A stretch of DNA of 64,000 nucleotides from UBA10649 sp965278965 (lineage in GTDB: Bacteria; Actinomycetota; Actinomycetes; S36-B12). Shown here one piece after another: positions 33,353-41,361 of the stretch. The notes beneath the pieces were generated by a model, which saw only the letters and a list, made by a program, of their open reading frames with translations, was not told the DNA's origin and did no database searches. A program made the position numbers and the translations under genes. The first letter of the stretch is position 1; every line of letters starts with the position of its first letter. Location: contig OZ257127.1 of the NCBI GenBank assembly GCA_965278965.1, positions 1,674,001 to 1,738,000 of the forward strand, in the 5' to 3' direction.

Positions 33353-34186
33353 ATGCAGTCTGGGTCTGTGCCCGCAGCGACGTCGACGACGGCCCGGCCG
33401 TCGCGCGTCGCGCTGAGCGTGCCGGAGCGGGCCGAACGCCTGTCCAGCGTTGCCGTCGCCGCCCGCATGCTCCAGGAGTTCGGCCGGCACAGCACGCAGC
33501 TGGGCATCAGCCAGCTCGCCCGCAGCCTGGGGATCGGCAAGAGCTCAGCCCATCGGATCGTGTGGACCCTCGTCGCCGAGGGCCTGCTGGAGAGGGTCGA
33601 CTCGACAGGTCTGTTCCGTCTCACGACGACGATGCGCTACCTCGGCGCCAGCGCGGAGACCGCCCAGCGGCTCCATGAGGCGGCGACGATGCCACTCGAC
33701 CGGTTGCGCGCGCACACCAACGGCACCCTGCACCTGGCGATCCTCGAAGGCGCCGACGTGATCTACGTCGAGCGGCGCGAGGGGCCGGGCAGCTTCGAGG
33801 TCTTCCGTGCCGTGGGTGCCCGGGTGCCCGCCCACACCGCCTCCACCGGGAAGATCCTGCTGGCGATGCTGCCGCCGGCGGAGCTCGAAGAGGTGGTCGC
33901 CACCATGCGGCTGGCACGACGGACGCCGCGGACGATCACCTCCCGCACGGCGCTCCTGGCCGAGCTGGCGCAGGCGCGCCGGCATGGCTACGCGGAGAGC
34001 CACGGCGAGTCGCAGCAGGGCATGTACTCCGTTGCGGCACCGGTACGGGATTCGCTCGGGCGCACCGTCGCCGCCGTGTCCGTGGCCGAGCGCGTCGATG
34101 ACGTTGACATCGGCCGGCCCGCTCTGATCCGGCCGGTCGTCCAGACGGCCGCACGCATCTCCGCGGCGCTGAAGCTGGACACATGA
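33353..34186 (+). CDS. IclR-family regulator of the aromatic pathway
   Basis: A 277-residue regulator. The N-terminal winged helix-turn-helix (ISQLARSLGIGKSSAHRIVW, about 58-77) is followed by the IclR ligand domain with TLHLAILEGADVIYVERREG and PAHTASTGKILLAM, a conserved signature. IclR proteins commonly control aromatic catabolic operons as activators or repressors. It is divergent from the meta-cleavage operon, with a palindrome between them, so both directions are probably under its control. The ATG at 33353 has GGAG 4-7 bases upstream. It overlaps the ferredoxin gene (ATGA). The inducer is unknown. Confidence 0.92.
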   Translation: MQSGSVPAATSTTARPSRVALSVPERAERLSSVAVAARMLQEFGRHSTQLGISQLARSLGIGKSSAHRIVWTLVAEGLLERVDSTGLFRLTTTMRYLGASAETAQRLHEAATMPLDRLRAHTNGTLHLAILEGADVIYVERREGPGSFEVFRAVGARVPAHTASTGKILLAMLPPAELEEVVATMRLARRTPRTITSRTALLAELAQARRHGYAESHGESQQGMYSVAAPVRDSLGRTVAAVSVAERVDDVDIGRPALIRPVVQTAARISAALKLDT

Positions 34187-34599
34187 GCGAACCTGGGCCT
34201 CCCCACAGCGCGCCGTGGGTACGACTGTGCCGCGTCGAGTCCCTGGCCCCGCATGCGCCCGCACGAGTCCTCCCTCCGGGTGACCGAGACCCGGTGTGCG
34301 TCACGCGACTGTCCGACGGCGGCATCGTCGCGATGCTGGACCGCTGCCCGCATCGCGATATCGCCCTGTCCGGCGGCGTCTGCGTCGAAGACACCCTTGT
34401 GTGCCCGGGGCACTTCTGGCGGTTCGACCTCGCGACGGGCGAGCGGACGGACACCGGAGCTCCGGGCGCGACCGTCTATCCCGTCCGGGTCACGGACGGA
34501 TGGGTGGAGGCGCAGGTGCCCGTGCGGCCGGCACCGATGCCGATGAGGCAATGGCTCCTCGCGCAGGCCGGCGTGGCCACGGTCGGCCATGACTCCTGA
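34183..34599 (+). CDS. Rieske-type ferredoxin
   Basis: A 138-residue small Rieske protein. The cluster ligands are Cys and His in DRCPHRDIAL and Cys and His in LVCPGHFWRFD, the spacing seen in oxygenase ferredoxins. It is longer than a minimal BphF-type ferredoxin (about 105 residues), with extra N- and C-terminal ends. It may pass electrons between the reductase and the Rieske oxygenase of the divergent operon, making a three-component system although the reductase already has a [2Fe-2S] domain. Overlaps on both sides (ATGA with iclR, 11 bases with the next gene) show an iclR-ferredoxin-hydratase operon. Confidence 0.85.
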   Translation: MSEPGPPHSAPWVRLCRVESLAPHAPARVLPPGDRDPVCVTRLSDGGIVAMLDRCPHRDIALSGGVCVEDTLVCPGHFWRFDLATGERTDTGAPGATVYPVRVTDGWVEAQVPVRPAPMPMRQWLLAQAGVATVGHDS

Positions 34600-35371
34600 G
34601 CAGCTCGCCGCGGACTTGCATTCCGCTCACCTGGAGGGCCGGCTGCTCGACTCGGCACAGGTGCGGACGCCTCAGCCGTGGGACCTCACGGCGGCGTACG
34701 CGGTGCAGGACGAGCTCACCTCCGTACGGCTCGCGAGCGGTCGACACGTCATCGGCTGGAAGCTCGGCTACACCTCGGCGGCGATGCGCGCGCAGATGGG
34801 GGTGCAGACCCCGAACTACGGCCCGCTGCTCGACGACATGGTCATCGCCGGGACGATCGCCCACGCACGATTCACGCACCCCCGCGTCGAGCCCGAGATC
34901 GCCGTTGTTCTCGGAACGGACCTCGCCGGCAGCGACCTGTCGCTCAGGCAGGTCGCCGAGGCCGTGAGCCAGGTGCGCGCCGCGCTGGAGGTCGTCGACT
35001 CCGTGTGGCGGGACTACCGCTTCACCGCCGAGCTCAACACGGCCGACGGGTCCTCCGCCGCCGGTGTCGTGATCGGTGACGTGCTCGACGTCGACCCGTT
35101 CGACTGCGACGCCGTCACCGTCGAACTGCGCGTCGACGGCGAGGCGGTCGCGACGGCGCAGGGCTCTGCGGCCAGCGGCCATCCGCTGCTCGGGATCGCC
35201 TGGCTGTGTCAGGCGATGGCCGCTCGCGGCGTGCCCGGACTGCGAGCCGGCCAGACGATCATCACCGGAGGCCTGACGGCAGCGGTCCCGCTCGGCCCCG
35301 GAGGCAGCGTGACGGCCGCGTTCTCCACCGGCGCCGGGGCGTCGGTGGAGAACGCGGCCGACGTCGACTAG
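34589..35371 (+). CDS. Diverged hydratase/decarboxylase-family protein (third paralogue)
   Basis: A 260-residue member of the 2-oxopent-4-enoate hydratase and 4-oxalocrotonate decarboxylase family. GWKLGYTSAAMRAQMGVQTP and THPRVEPEIAVVLG are intact. The segment that reads DSR(Y/I)..DF/WK..ADNASS in the two paralogues here reads DSVWRDYRF then ADGSSA. Loss of that Arg and Asn suggests a different substrate or reaction, or lost activity. It is in the regulator operon, not with the lower-pathway genes. It ends on a TAG that overlaps the hppA stop codon. Confidence 0.8.
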   Translation: MTPEQLAADLHSAHLEGRLLDSAQVRTPQPWDLTAAYAVQDELTSVRLASGRHVIGWKLGYTSAAMRAQMGVQTPNYGPLLDDMVIAGTIAHARFTHPRVEPEIAVVLGTDLAGSDLSLRQVAEAVSQVRAALEVVDSVWRDYRFTAELNTADGSSAAGVVIGDVLDVDPFDCDAVTVELRVDGEAVATAQGSAASGHPLLGIAWLCQAMAARGVPGLRAGQTIITGGLTAAVPLGPGGSVTAAFSTGAGASVENAADVD

Positions 35372-37671
35372 ACCTTCGCGGGCACGTCGCCGACGGCGAT
35401 CGGGCGCCGCTTGGAGACGACGACCGAGACGACGACGATGAGCACGGCCACGAGGGCGATCGACCAGCGCAGCGCGGTGTTCGCCGAGTCGCCGATGCTC
35501 AGGGTCACCACGGCCGGCGCGATGAGCAGGGCCACCAGGTTCATGACCTTGATCAGCGGGTTGATGGCCGGGCCGGCCGTGTCCTTGAACGGGTCGCCGA
35601 CGGTGTCGCCGATGACGGTCGCGGAGTGAGCCTCGGAGCCCTTGCCGCCGAAGTTGCCGTCCTCGACGTACTTCTTCGCGTTGTCCCAGGCACCGCCGCT
35701 GTTGGACAAGAAGACGGCCATGAGGACACCGGTCGCGATCGTGCCCGCGAGGTACGCGCCCAGCGCGCCCACACCGAGGCCGAAGCCCACCGCGATCGGC
35801 GTGAGGACGGCGAGCAGGCCCGGCGTGATGAGCTCGCGCAGCGAGTCCTTCGTGACGATGTCGACGACCTTGCCGTACTCCGGCTTCTCGGTCCCCTCCA
35901 TGATCCCGGGGTGCTCGCGGAACTGGCGACGCACCTCGAAGATGACCGCACCCGCGGCGCGGGAGACCGCGTTGATCGCAAGGCCGGAGAACAAGAACAC
36001 GACGGCCGCGCCGATGATGAGCCCGACGAGGTTCGCCGGCGACGCGACGTCGAGGACGCCGATGTACTGCAGGCTGTCCGCGAGGTCCGCGGCGCTGCTC
36101 GACAGCTGCGCACCCGCGTCGCCGGTCGCGCCGATGATCGCGTCGCGGAAGGCGCCGAACAGTGCGGTCGCGGCCAAGACGGCGGTCGCGATCGCGATGC
36201 CCTTGGTGATCGCCTTCGTCGAGTTGCCGACGGCGTCGAGCCGGGTGAGCACCGCGGCGCCCTCGCCGTGGACGTCGCCCGACATCTCGGCGATGCCCTG
36301 GGCGTTGTCCGAGACCGGCCCGAACGTGTCCATCGAGACGATGACGCCGACCGTGGTCAGCAGGCCGGTGCCGGCCAGCGCGATCGCGAAGAGCGAGAGC
36401 AGGACGACGCCGCCGCCGAGCAGGAACGCGCCGTAGACCGCGGCGCCGATGAGCAGCGCCGAGTACACGGCGGACTCCAGGCCCAGCGAGATGCCGGCGA
36501 GGATGACCGTCGCCGGGCCCGTGAGCGAGCTCTTGGAGACGTCGTCGACGGGGCGGCGGTTCGTCTCGGTGAAGTACGCCGTGAGCTGCTGGATGACCGC
36601 GGCCAGGATGATGCCGATGAACACGGCGCCGATGACGAACACGCGCGGGTTGATCGAGTCGGCGGTGACGTCCGCCGCGATGCCGCCGATGGACTCGATC
36701 TCGGCCCACGTCCCGGGGACCCAGGTGAAGACCGCCACGACGACGAGGATCGCGCTGATGACGGCGGAGATGAAGAAGCCCCGGTTGATCGCGGACATGC
36801 CCGAGCGGTCCCCTGCACGGGGGGACACGGCGAAGATGCCGATGACCGCGGTGATGACGCCGATCGCAGGGATCACCAGCGGCAGCACGAGACCGAGCTC
36901 GCCGAACGCCGCGATGCCCAGGATGAGCGCCGCGACCAGGGTGACGGCGTACGACTCGAAGAGGTCGGCTGCCATGCCGGCGCAGTCGCCCACGTTGTCG
37001 CCCACGTTGTCGGCGATCGTCGCGGCGTTGCGCGGGTCGTCCTCGGGGATGCCCTGCTCGACCTTGCCGACGAGGTCGGCGCCGACGTCGGCCGCCTTCG
37101 TGAAGATGCCACCGCCGACACGCATGAACATCGCGAGCAGCGCGGCGCCGAAGCCGAAGCCCTCGAGCACCTTGGGCGCCTCGCCCTTGTAGACGAGCAC
37201 GACGAGCGCTGCGCCGAACAGCCCCAGGCCGACGGTGAACATGCCGGCGACACCACCCGTGCGGAACGCGATCTTCATCGCGCTCTGCTCGCCGGTCGTG
37301 TTCGCGGCGGCAGCCACGCGGACGTTGCCGCGGACGGCGAGCCACATGCCCATGTAGCCGGTGATCCCGGAGAAGACCGCGCCGACGACGAAGAAGATGC
37401 TTCGGCCGACGCGCTCACTGGTCGTGTCCGCCGGCAGCAGGAACAGGACGAAGAAGACGATGACGGCGAAGACGGCGAGCGTCTTGAACTGCCGGTTCAG
37501 GTACGCCGACGCGCCCTCCTGGACCGCGGCCGCGATGCTCTTCATGTTCTCGGTGCCCTCGCTCGCCGCGAGGACCTGGCGTACCAGGACCGCGGCGACC
37601 ACGAGCGCGGCCAGCGCGATCACGGCAACGACGACGACTGTCGTCAGGTTGCTGCCGCTGAGCTCGATCAT
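35368..37671 (-). CDS. hppA: Membrane proton-pumping pyrophosphatase
   Basis: A 767-residue integral membrane enzyme with about 16 hydrophobic helices that couples pyrophosphate hydrolysis to ion transport. DVGADLVGKVEQGIPEDDPR and DNVGDNVGDCAGMAADLFE are the pyrophosphate and magnesium motifs; GDTVGDPFKDTAGPAINPL is the second site. The residue that separates potassium-dependent from -independent types is Lys in GNSTKAITKG, so this should be the potassium-independent, proton-translocating class. The ATG at 37671 has AGGAG four to eight bases upstream. It is monocistronic and converges on the catabolic island. Confidence 0.96.
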   Translation of the reverse strand: MIELSGSNLTTVVVVAVIALAALVVAAVLVRQVLAASEGTENMKSIAAAVQEGASAYLNRQFKTLAVFAVIVFFVLFLLPADTTSERVGRSIFFVVGAVFSGITGYMGMWLAVRGNVRVAAAANTTGEQSAMKIAFRTGGVAGMFTVGLGLFGAALVVLVYKGEAPKVLEGFGFGAALLAMFMRVGGGIFTKAADVGADLVGKVEQGIPEDDPRNAATIADNVGDNVGDCAGMAADLFESYAVTLVAALILGIAAFGELGLVLPLVIPAIGVITAVIGIFAVSPRAGDRSGMSAINRGFFISAVISAILVVVAVFTWVPGTWAEIESIGGIAADVTADSINPRVFVIGAVFIGIILAAVIQQLTAYFTETNRRPVDDVSKSSLTGPATVILAGISLGLESAVYSALLIGAAVYGAFLLGGGVVLLSLFAIALAGTGLLTTVGVIVSMDTFGPVSDNAQGIAEMSGDVHGEGAAVLTRLDAVGNSTKAITKGIAIATAVLAATALFGAFRDAIIGATGDAGAQLSSSAADLADSLQYIGVLDVASPANLVGLIIGAAVVFLFSGLAINAVSRAAGAVIFEVRRQFREHPGIMEGTEKPEYGKVVDIVTKDSLRELITPGLLAVLTPIAVGFGLGVGALGAYLAGTIATGVLMAVFLSNSGGAWDNAKKYVEDGNFGGKGSEAHSATVIGDTVGDPFKDTAGPAINPLIKVMNLVALLIAPAVVTLSIGDSANTALRWSIALVAVLIVVVSVVVSKRRPIAVGDVPAKV

Positions 37672-37873
37672 CAGACTCCTCCGGGTGGTTCGCACAGGTC
37701 AAGCGCCTGAGCGTGGGTTCGTGGCGCAGCCGACGCAACAAATGGGGCCGCGGTCGCGCGTACTCTACGCAGCGGGTCCTGTTCACCCGACGGGGGTCGG
37801 GAATGACAGCCCTTGCATGGACCTGTGAGGTTCGTCACGAGCGATACCAGTCGCTTCGCGGGGACCCGTTGCG

Positions 37874-37892
37874 CGCCGGTGCCTGACCGGCG
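37874..37892 (-). terminator. Short GC hairpin downstream of the STAS gene
   Basis: CGCCGGT (37874-37880) and ACCGGCG (37886-37892) pair around a five-base loop, six bases past the end of the STAS gene. No U tract follows. A weak terminator candidate. Confidence 0.35.
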
Positions 37893-37897
37893 ACGCG

Positions 37898-38233
37898 TCA
37901 GCGCGCGAGCGCCTCGTCGAGGGTCGCGTGCAGCGGGATCACGACGTCCAGGCCCGTGAGGGCGAACACCTTGAGCACGCGTGGGGCGGCGGCCACGACG
38001 TCGAGCGTCCCGCCGGCCTCCCGGACGCGCTTCAGCGTCGTCACGAGGACGCCGAGCCCGGTCGAGTCGATGAACGGGACACCGGACAGGTCCACGACCA
38101 GGGCGGGGGCCGGCCCCTGCAGCAGAGGGTCGATCTGCGTCTGAAGGTCCGGCGCGACGTGCGCATCGAGCTCCCCCGACACCGTCACGACCGACCGGCC
38201 CTGCAGCTGTGACGTCTCGACCCCGAAATCCAT
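37898..38233 (-). CDS. STAS-domain anti-sigma factor antagonist
   Basis: A 111-residue single STAS domain like SpoIIAA/RsbV. The phosphorylation loop is VPFIDSTGLGVLV with the conserved serine near residue 56, preceded by VSGELDAHVAPDLQ. It would release a sigma factor by binding its anti-sigma kinase when dephosphorylated. No anti-sigma or sigma gene is adjacent. It is divergent from the helicase gene, with 52 bases between starts. Confidence 0.9.
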   Translation of the reverse strand: MDFGVETSQLQGRSVVTVSGELDAHVAPDLQTQIDPLLQGPAPALVVDLSGVPFIDSTGLGVLVTTLKRVREAGGTLDVVAAAPRVLKVFALTGLDVVIPLHATLDEALAR

Positions 38234-38285
38234 CGCCCTACTGTGGCACAGCCCGCGCCGAGCACGCCCGACAATGAAGGCGCCG

Positions 38286-40577
38286 ATGAGCGACGACGAA
38301 GCCCCCGACCTGCTGACGGCGTTGGCGCGCGGCCGCGAGGACCGTGTCGCCTACGTCCAGCGCGAAGCCGCGCGCCCCGGCATCGTGGCGCCCTGGCCGG
38401 CCTGGGCGCCGCCCGACGCCGTCGATGCGTGGCGCCGGACGGGCATCGACCAGCCATGGCTGCACCAGGTGGCGGCGGCCGAGCTCGCGTTCGCGGGCCG
38501 GCACGTCGCGCTCGCGACCGGAACGGCGTCGGGCAAGTCGCTCGCCTTCGGCCTGCCCGCCATCGCCCGGATCCGTGAGGGCATCGACGCCCCCGACGGG
38601 CGCGGGGCCACCGTGCTGTACGTGGCGCCGACGAAAGCACTGGCCGCCGACCAGCTCCGGGCGCTCGACGACCTCGGGCTCCCCTGGCTGCGCGCCGCGA
38701 CGTACGACGGGGACACCCCGCCCGACGAGCGCGCCTGGGTGCGCCGACACGCCAACTACGCGTTGACGAACCCCGACCTCCTGCACCACTCGCTGCTGCC
38801 CGGTCATGAAGTCTGGGCGTCGTTCCTGCGCCGCCTCGCGATCGTCGTCGTCGACGAGGTGCACGCCTACCGCGGCGTCCTCGGTGCGCACGTCGCCGCC
38901 GTCGTCCGCCGCCTGCGCCGCCTCGCCGAGCACTACGGCGCGCACCCGGTGGTCATCGCCGCGTCCGCGACGACGGCGAACCCCGGGGAGGCGGCCGCGC
39001 GGCTCATCGGGGACGACGTCGAGACGGTCGTCGACGATGCGTCGCCGCGACCGCCGACGACGCTCGCGCTGTGGGAGCCTCCCCTGCTGCCGGACGGTCG
39101 GACCCGGCGCAGCGCCGTCGCCGAGTCCGCCGACCTCCTGGCGCGGGTGGCACGGGACGGGGGCCAGGGCCTGGCCTTCGCCCGCAGTCGCGTCGGCGTC
39201 GAGGCGCTGGCCCGCCTTACGCGCGAGGAGCTCGGCGACGACAGCCCGGGAGCGGTCGCGGCGTACCGAGGCGGCTACCTGCCGGAGGAGCGCCGCGCGC
39301 TGGAGGCGGACCTGCGGTCCGGTCGCACGCGGGCGCTCGCCGCGACCAGCGCACTGGAGCTCGGGATCGACATCAGCGGGCTGGACGCGGTCGTCGTGTG
39401 CGGGTGGCCCGGCACGCGGGCGAGCCTGTGGCAGCAGCTGGGGCGCGCCGGACGCGCGAGCGCACCAGCGCTGGGGATCCTCGTCGCGCGCGACGACCCG
39501 CTCGACACCTACCTCGTCCGGCACCCCCAGGCGTTGCTCGACGCGGGAGTCGAGGCGAGCGTGTTCGACCCAGCCAACCCGTACGTGCTGTCCCCGCACC
39601 TCGCCGCCGCGGCCGCCGAGCTTCCCCTGACCCCGCAGGACGCGGCGCGGTGGTTCGGGCCGACCGCGACGAGCCTTCTCGACGGGCTGGTCGAGAGCGG
39701 GCTGCTCCGCCGCCGGCGGACCGCGTGGTACTGGACTCGGCCCGAGCGGGCGTCCGACCTCGCTGACCTGCGCGGGGCCGGGGCGGCGGTCCGCATCGTC
39801 GAGGAGGGGACGGGGCGCGTGCTCGGGACCGTCGATCTCGCCCGCGCGCCTGCGACGGTGCACCCCGGCGCCGTCTACGTCCATCAGGGCGTCGAGCACG
39901 TCGTGACGGCCCTCGACCTGGACGACGCCGTGGCCACCGCACACGTCGAGGAGGTCGATCACTCGACCCGCGCCCGCAGCGTGAGCGACATCGTGATCGT
40001 GGCGACGGACGAGTCCGGCCACGACGGAACGCTTCACCGCGGCCGGGTCGAGGTCTCGTCCCAGGTCGTCTCGTTCGTCCGTCGAGCAGCCGATGGCACG
40101 ACCCTCGGCGAGGAGCCGCTGTCGATGCCGGTGCAGCGCCTTGCGACCCAGGCGGTGTGGTGGACGCTCAGCGACGAGGATGTCGCTGCCGCCGGCGTCC
40201 TGGCCGCCGACCTTCCGGGGGCCGCTCATGCGGCCGAGCACGCGTCGATCGGGCTGCTGCCCCTGTTCGCGACGTGCGATCGCTGGGACCTGGGCGGTGT
40301 CTCGACCGCCCTCCACCCGGACACCGGTCAGGCGACCGTGTTCGTGTACGACGGCTACCCGGGTGGTGCCGGCTTCTCCGAACGCGGCTTCGCCGTCGCG
40401 CCGGCGTGGCTGGCCGCTACGCGCGAGGCCATCGCGTCATGTCCGTGCGAGGCCGGCTGCCCCGCGTGCGTCCAGTCACCCAAGTGCGGCAACGGCAACG
40501 AGCCCCTCGACAAGGCCGGCGCCGTGCGCCTGCTCGACGTCGTCATCCGTCGGCTGGCGGTCCCGCCCGTGCGCTGA
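38286..40577 (+). CDS. MrfA/YprA-like superfamily 2 DNA helicase with C-terminal zinc site
   Basis: A 763-residue helicase. The P-loop is ATGTASGKSL, the Walker B box is DEVH in VVVDEVHAYRG, and motif III-like SATTANP and motif VI QLGRAGRA are present. The C-terminal domain has four cysteines in CPCEAGCPACVQSPKC, the DUF1998 zinc module of Bacillus MrfA, a 3'-5' helicase for mitomycin-type damage. It corresponds in position to Rv3649. The start at 38286 is preceded by GAAGG with five bases spacing; the ATG at 38274 lacks a site. Its 3' end overlaps that of the convergent TadE-like gene by 35 bases. Confidence 0.9.
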   Translation: MSDDEAPDLLTALARGREDRVAYVQREAARPGIVAPWPAWAPPDAVDAWRRTGIDQPWLHQVAAAELAFAGRHVALATGTASGKSLAFGLPAIARIREGIDAPDGRGATVLYVAPTKALAADQLRALDDLGLPWLRAATYDGDTPPDERAWVRRHANYALTNPDLLHHSLLPGHEVWASFLRRLAIVVVDEVHAYRGVLGAHVAAVVRRLRRLAEHYGAHPVVIAASATTANPGEAAARLIGDDVETVVDDASPRPPTTLALWEPPLLPDGRTRRSAVAESADLLARVARDGGQGLAFARSRVGVEALARLTREELGDDSPGAVAAYRGGYLPEERRALEADLRSGRTRALAATSALELGIDISGLDAVVVCGWPGTRASLWQQLGRAGRASAPALGILVARDDPLDTYLVRHPQALLDAGVEASVFDPANPYVLSPHLAAAAAELPLTPQDAARWFGPTATSLLDGLVESGLLRRRRTAWYWTRPERASDLADLRGAGAAVRIVEEGTGRVLGTVDLARAPATVHPGAVYVHQGVEHVVTALDLDDAVATAHVEEVDHSTRARSVSDIVIVATDESGHDGTLHRGRVEVSSQVVSFVRRAADGTTLGEEPLSMPVQRLATQAVWWTLSDEDVAAAGVLAADLPGAAHAAEHASIGLLPLFATCDRWDLGGVSTALHPDTGQATVFVYDGYPGGAGFSERGFAVAPAWLAATREAIASCPCEAGCPACVQSPKCGNGNEPLDKAGAVRLLDVVIRRLAVPPVR

Positions 40578-40938
40578 CGCGGATCTCGGGGGCGGGACCG
40601 CCTCCGAGCGTGGCGAGCAGCCGCCCGAGGACGGCTGGGGCGGGGCCGGCGACGTCGACGACGAGGTCCTCACCCGCGAGCGTGCAGCCGTCGAGCCGCA
40701 GCCCGTTCTCCTGCACGACGAACGCCGCCCGGGCGCAGGGGTCCTCGAGCGCCTGCGCTCCGGCGAGCGCCGCGAGGTCGGCCACCGTCGACGCCTGTTG
40801 CCGTGCGACCACAAGCGCGCCCAACCCCGTGGCGACGAAGGCCGCCAGCCCGAGCACGGCCATCAGCGCGAGCGTCCACACGACGGCTGCCCCGCGCTCG
40901 GCCGGAGGTCGGCCGTCGCCGTCTGCGCTCACGGCCAC
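40543..40938 (-). CDS. TadE/TadG-like pilus-associated protein (Rv3654c type)
   Basis: A 131-residue membrane protein. After about 15 charged residues a single hydrophobic helix follows (RGAAVVWTLALMAVLGLAAF), the TadE-like opening with Gly-Ala in place of the processing site. It belongs to the small TadE-like proteins of the actinobacterial helicase/secretion neighbourhood. It is the last gene of the Tad operon and is overlapped by the previous gene's stop. It is likely a minor pseudopilin or assembly protein in the cell envelope. Confidence 0.8.
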   Translation of the reverse strand: MAVSADGDGRPPAERGAAVVWTLALMAVLGLAAFVATGLGALVVARQQASTVADLAALAGAQALEDPCARAAFVVQENGLRLDGCTLAGEDLVVDVAGPAPAVLGRLLATLGGGPAPEIRVSARAGPPADG

Positions 40939-41249
40939 TCCTTGGCCACGACGACCTGCTGCTGGACGGTGAACGTCAGGTCGTGCAGGACCGGGGCGCT
41001 GACCTCCTGCTCGGCGGCGACGCGGACGGTCGCACCGGTCTCCTCGGCGCGCAGCCGCGCCCCGGGTGCGCGCTGGTTCGCGGCCTCGACCGCGACGGCC
41101 GCCGGCACCCCACGGGCGATGTCGCGGGCGGCCTGCCGAGCGGCGTCACCCAGCGTCAGAGCCGTCGAGGCGAGGGAGATGACCCACACGAGGAGCATCG
41201 CCACCGCCAGGAGCGCCGGGATCGCCAGCGCCGTCTCCGCGATGACCAT
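40929..41249 (-). CDS. TadE-like pseudopilin (Rv3655c type)
   Basis: About 106 residues from ATG 41249: MVIAETALAIPALLAVAMLLVW. The Glu at position 5 with the following hydrophobic stretch is the pseudopilin pattern (prepilin peptidase cuts before position 1). The rest is a soluble domain of about 75 residues. A longer reading exists up to 41369 but would translate through the strong hairpin at 41311-41346 and an Arg/Gly-rich stretch, so I prefer the ATG next to the pseudopilin motif. It overlaps the next gene by ten bases. Confidence 0.75.
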   Translation of the reverse strand: MVIAETALAIPALLAVAMLLVWVISLASTALTLGDAARQAARDIARGVPAAVAVEAANQRAPGARLRAEETGATVRVAAEQEVSAPVLHDLTFTVQQQVVVAKEWP

Positions 41250-41310
41250 CCCGCCGTCGCCGTCTCTGCGACGACCCCCACGACCCCCACGACCCCGACG
41301 CGGCGCCGGC

Positions 41311-41346
41311 CGTGGGGGCAGGGCGGCGAACCGCCCTGCCCCCACG
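41311..41346 (-). terminator. Very stable hairpin after the Flp pilin gene (terminator or attenuator)
   Basis: A perfect 16-bp stem (41311-41326 with 41331-41346; core GGGGGCAGGGCGG) closed by a CGAA tetraloop, 15 bases downstream of the pilin stop on the minus strand. There is no T tract. It separates the pilin gene from the two TadE-like genes and is likely to end or slow most transcripts from the pilin. Confidence 0.7.
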
Positions 41347-41361
41347 ACAGCTCGTCGGTGG

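Noticed and set aside
18661..35371. Cytochrome P450, PpsC (CBS-domain) or phenylphosphate carboxylase genes in the island
   Set aside because: Looked for because they accompany known aryl-phosphate pathways; no heme-binding Cys motif, CBS domain or UbiD-type protein is encoded here.
34490..37345. A 951-codon minus-strand frame overlapping hppA and the hydratase paralogue
   Set aside because: Arg/Gly/His-rich shadow of hppA in another frame; no start signal or domain.
35206..37710. An 834-codon plus-strand frame antisense to hppA
   Set aside because: The translation is Asp/Glu/Arg/His-rich repetitive sequence without domains, while the minus strand encodes a complete membrane pyrophosphatase with all motifs.
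38238..40316. A 692-codon minus-strand frame antisense to the helicase
   Set aside because: No recognisable domain; the helicase on the other strand has every motif and a zinc module.
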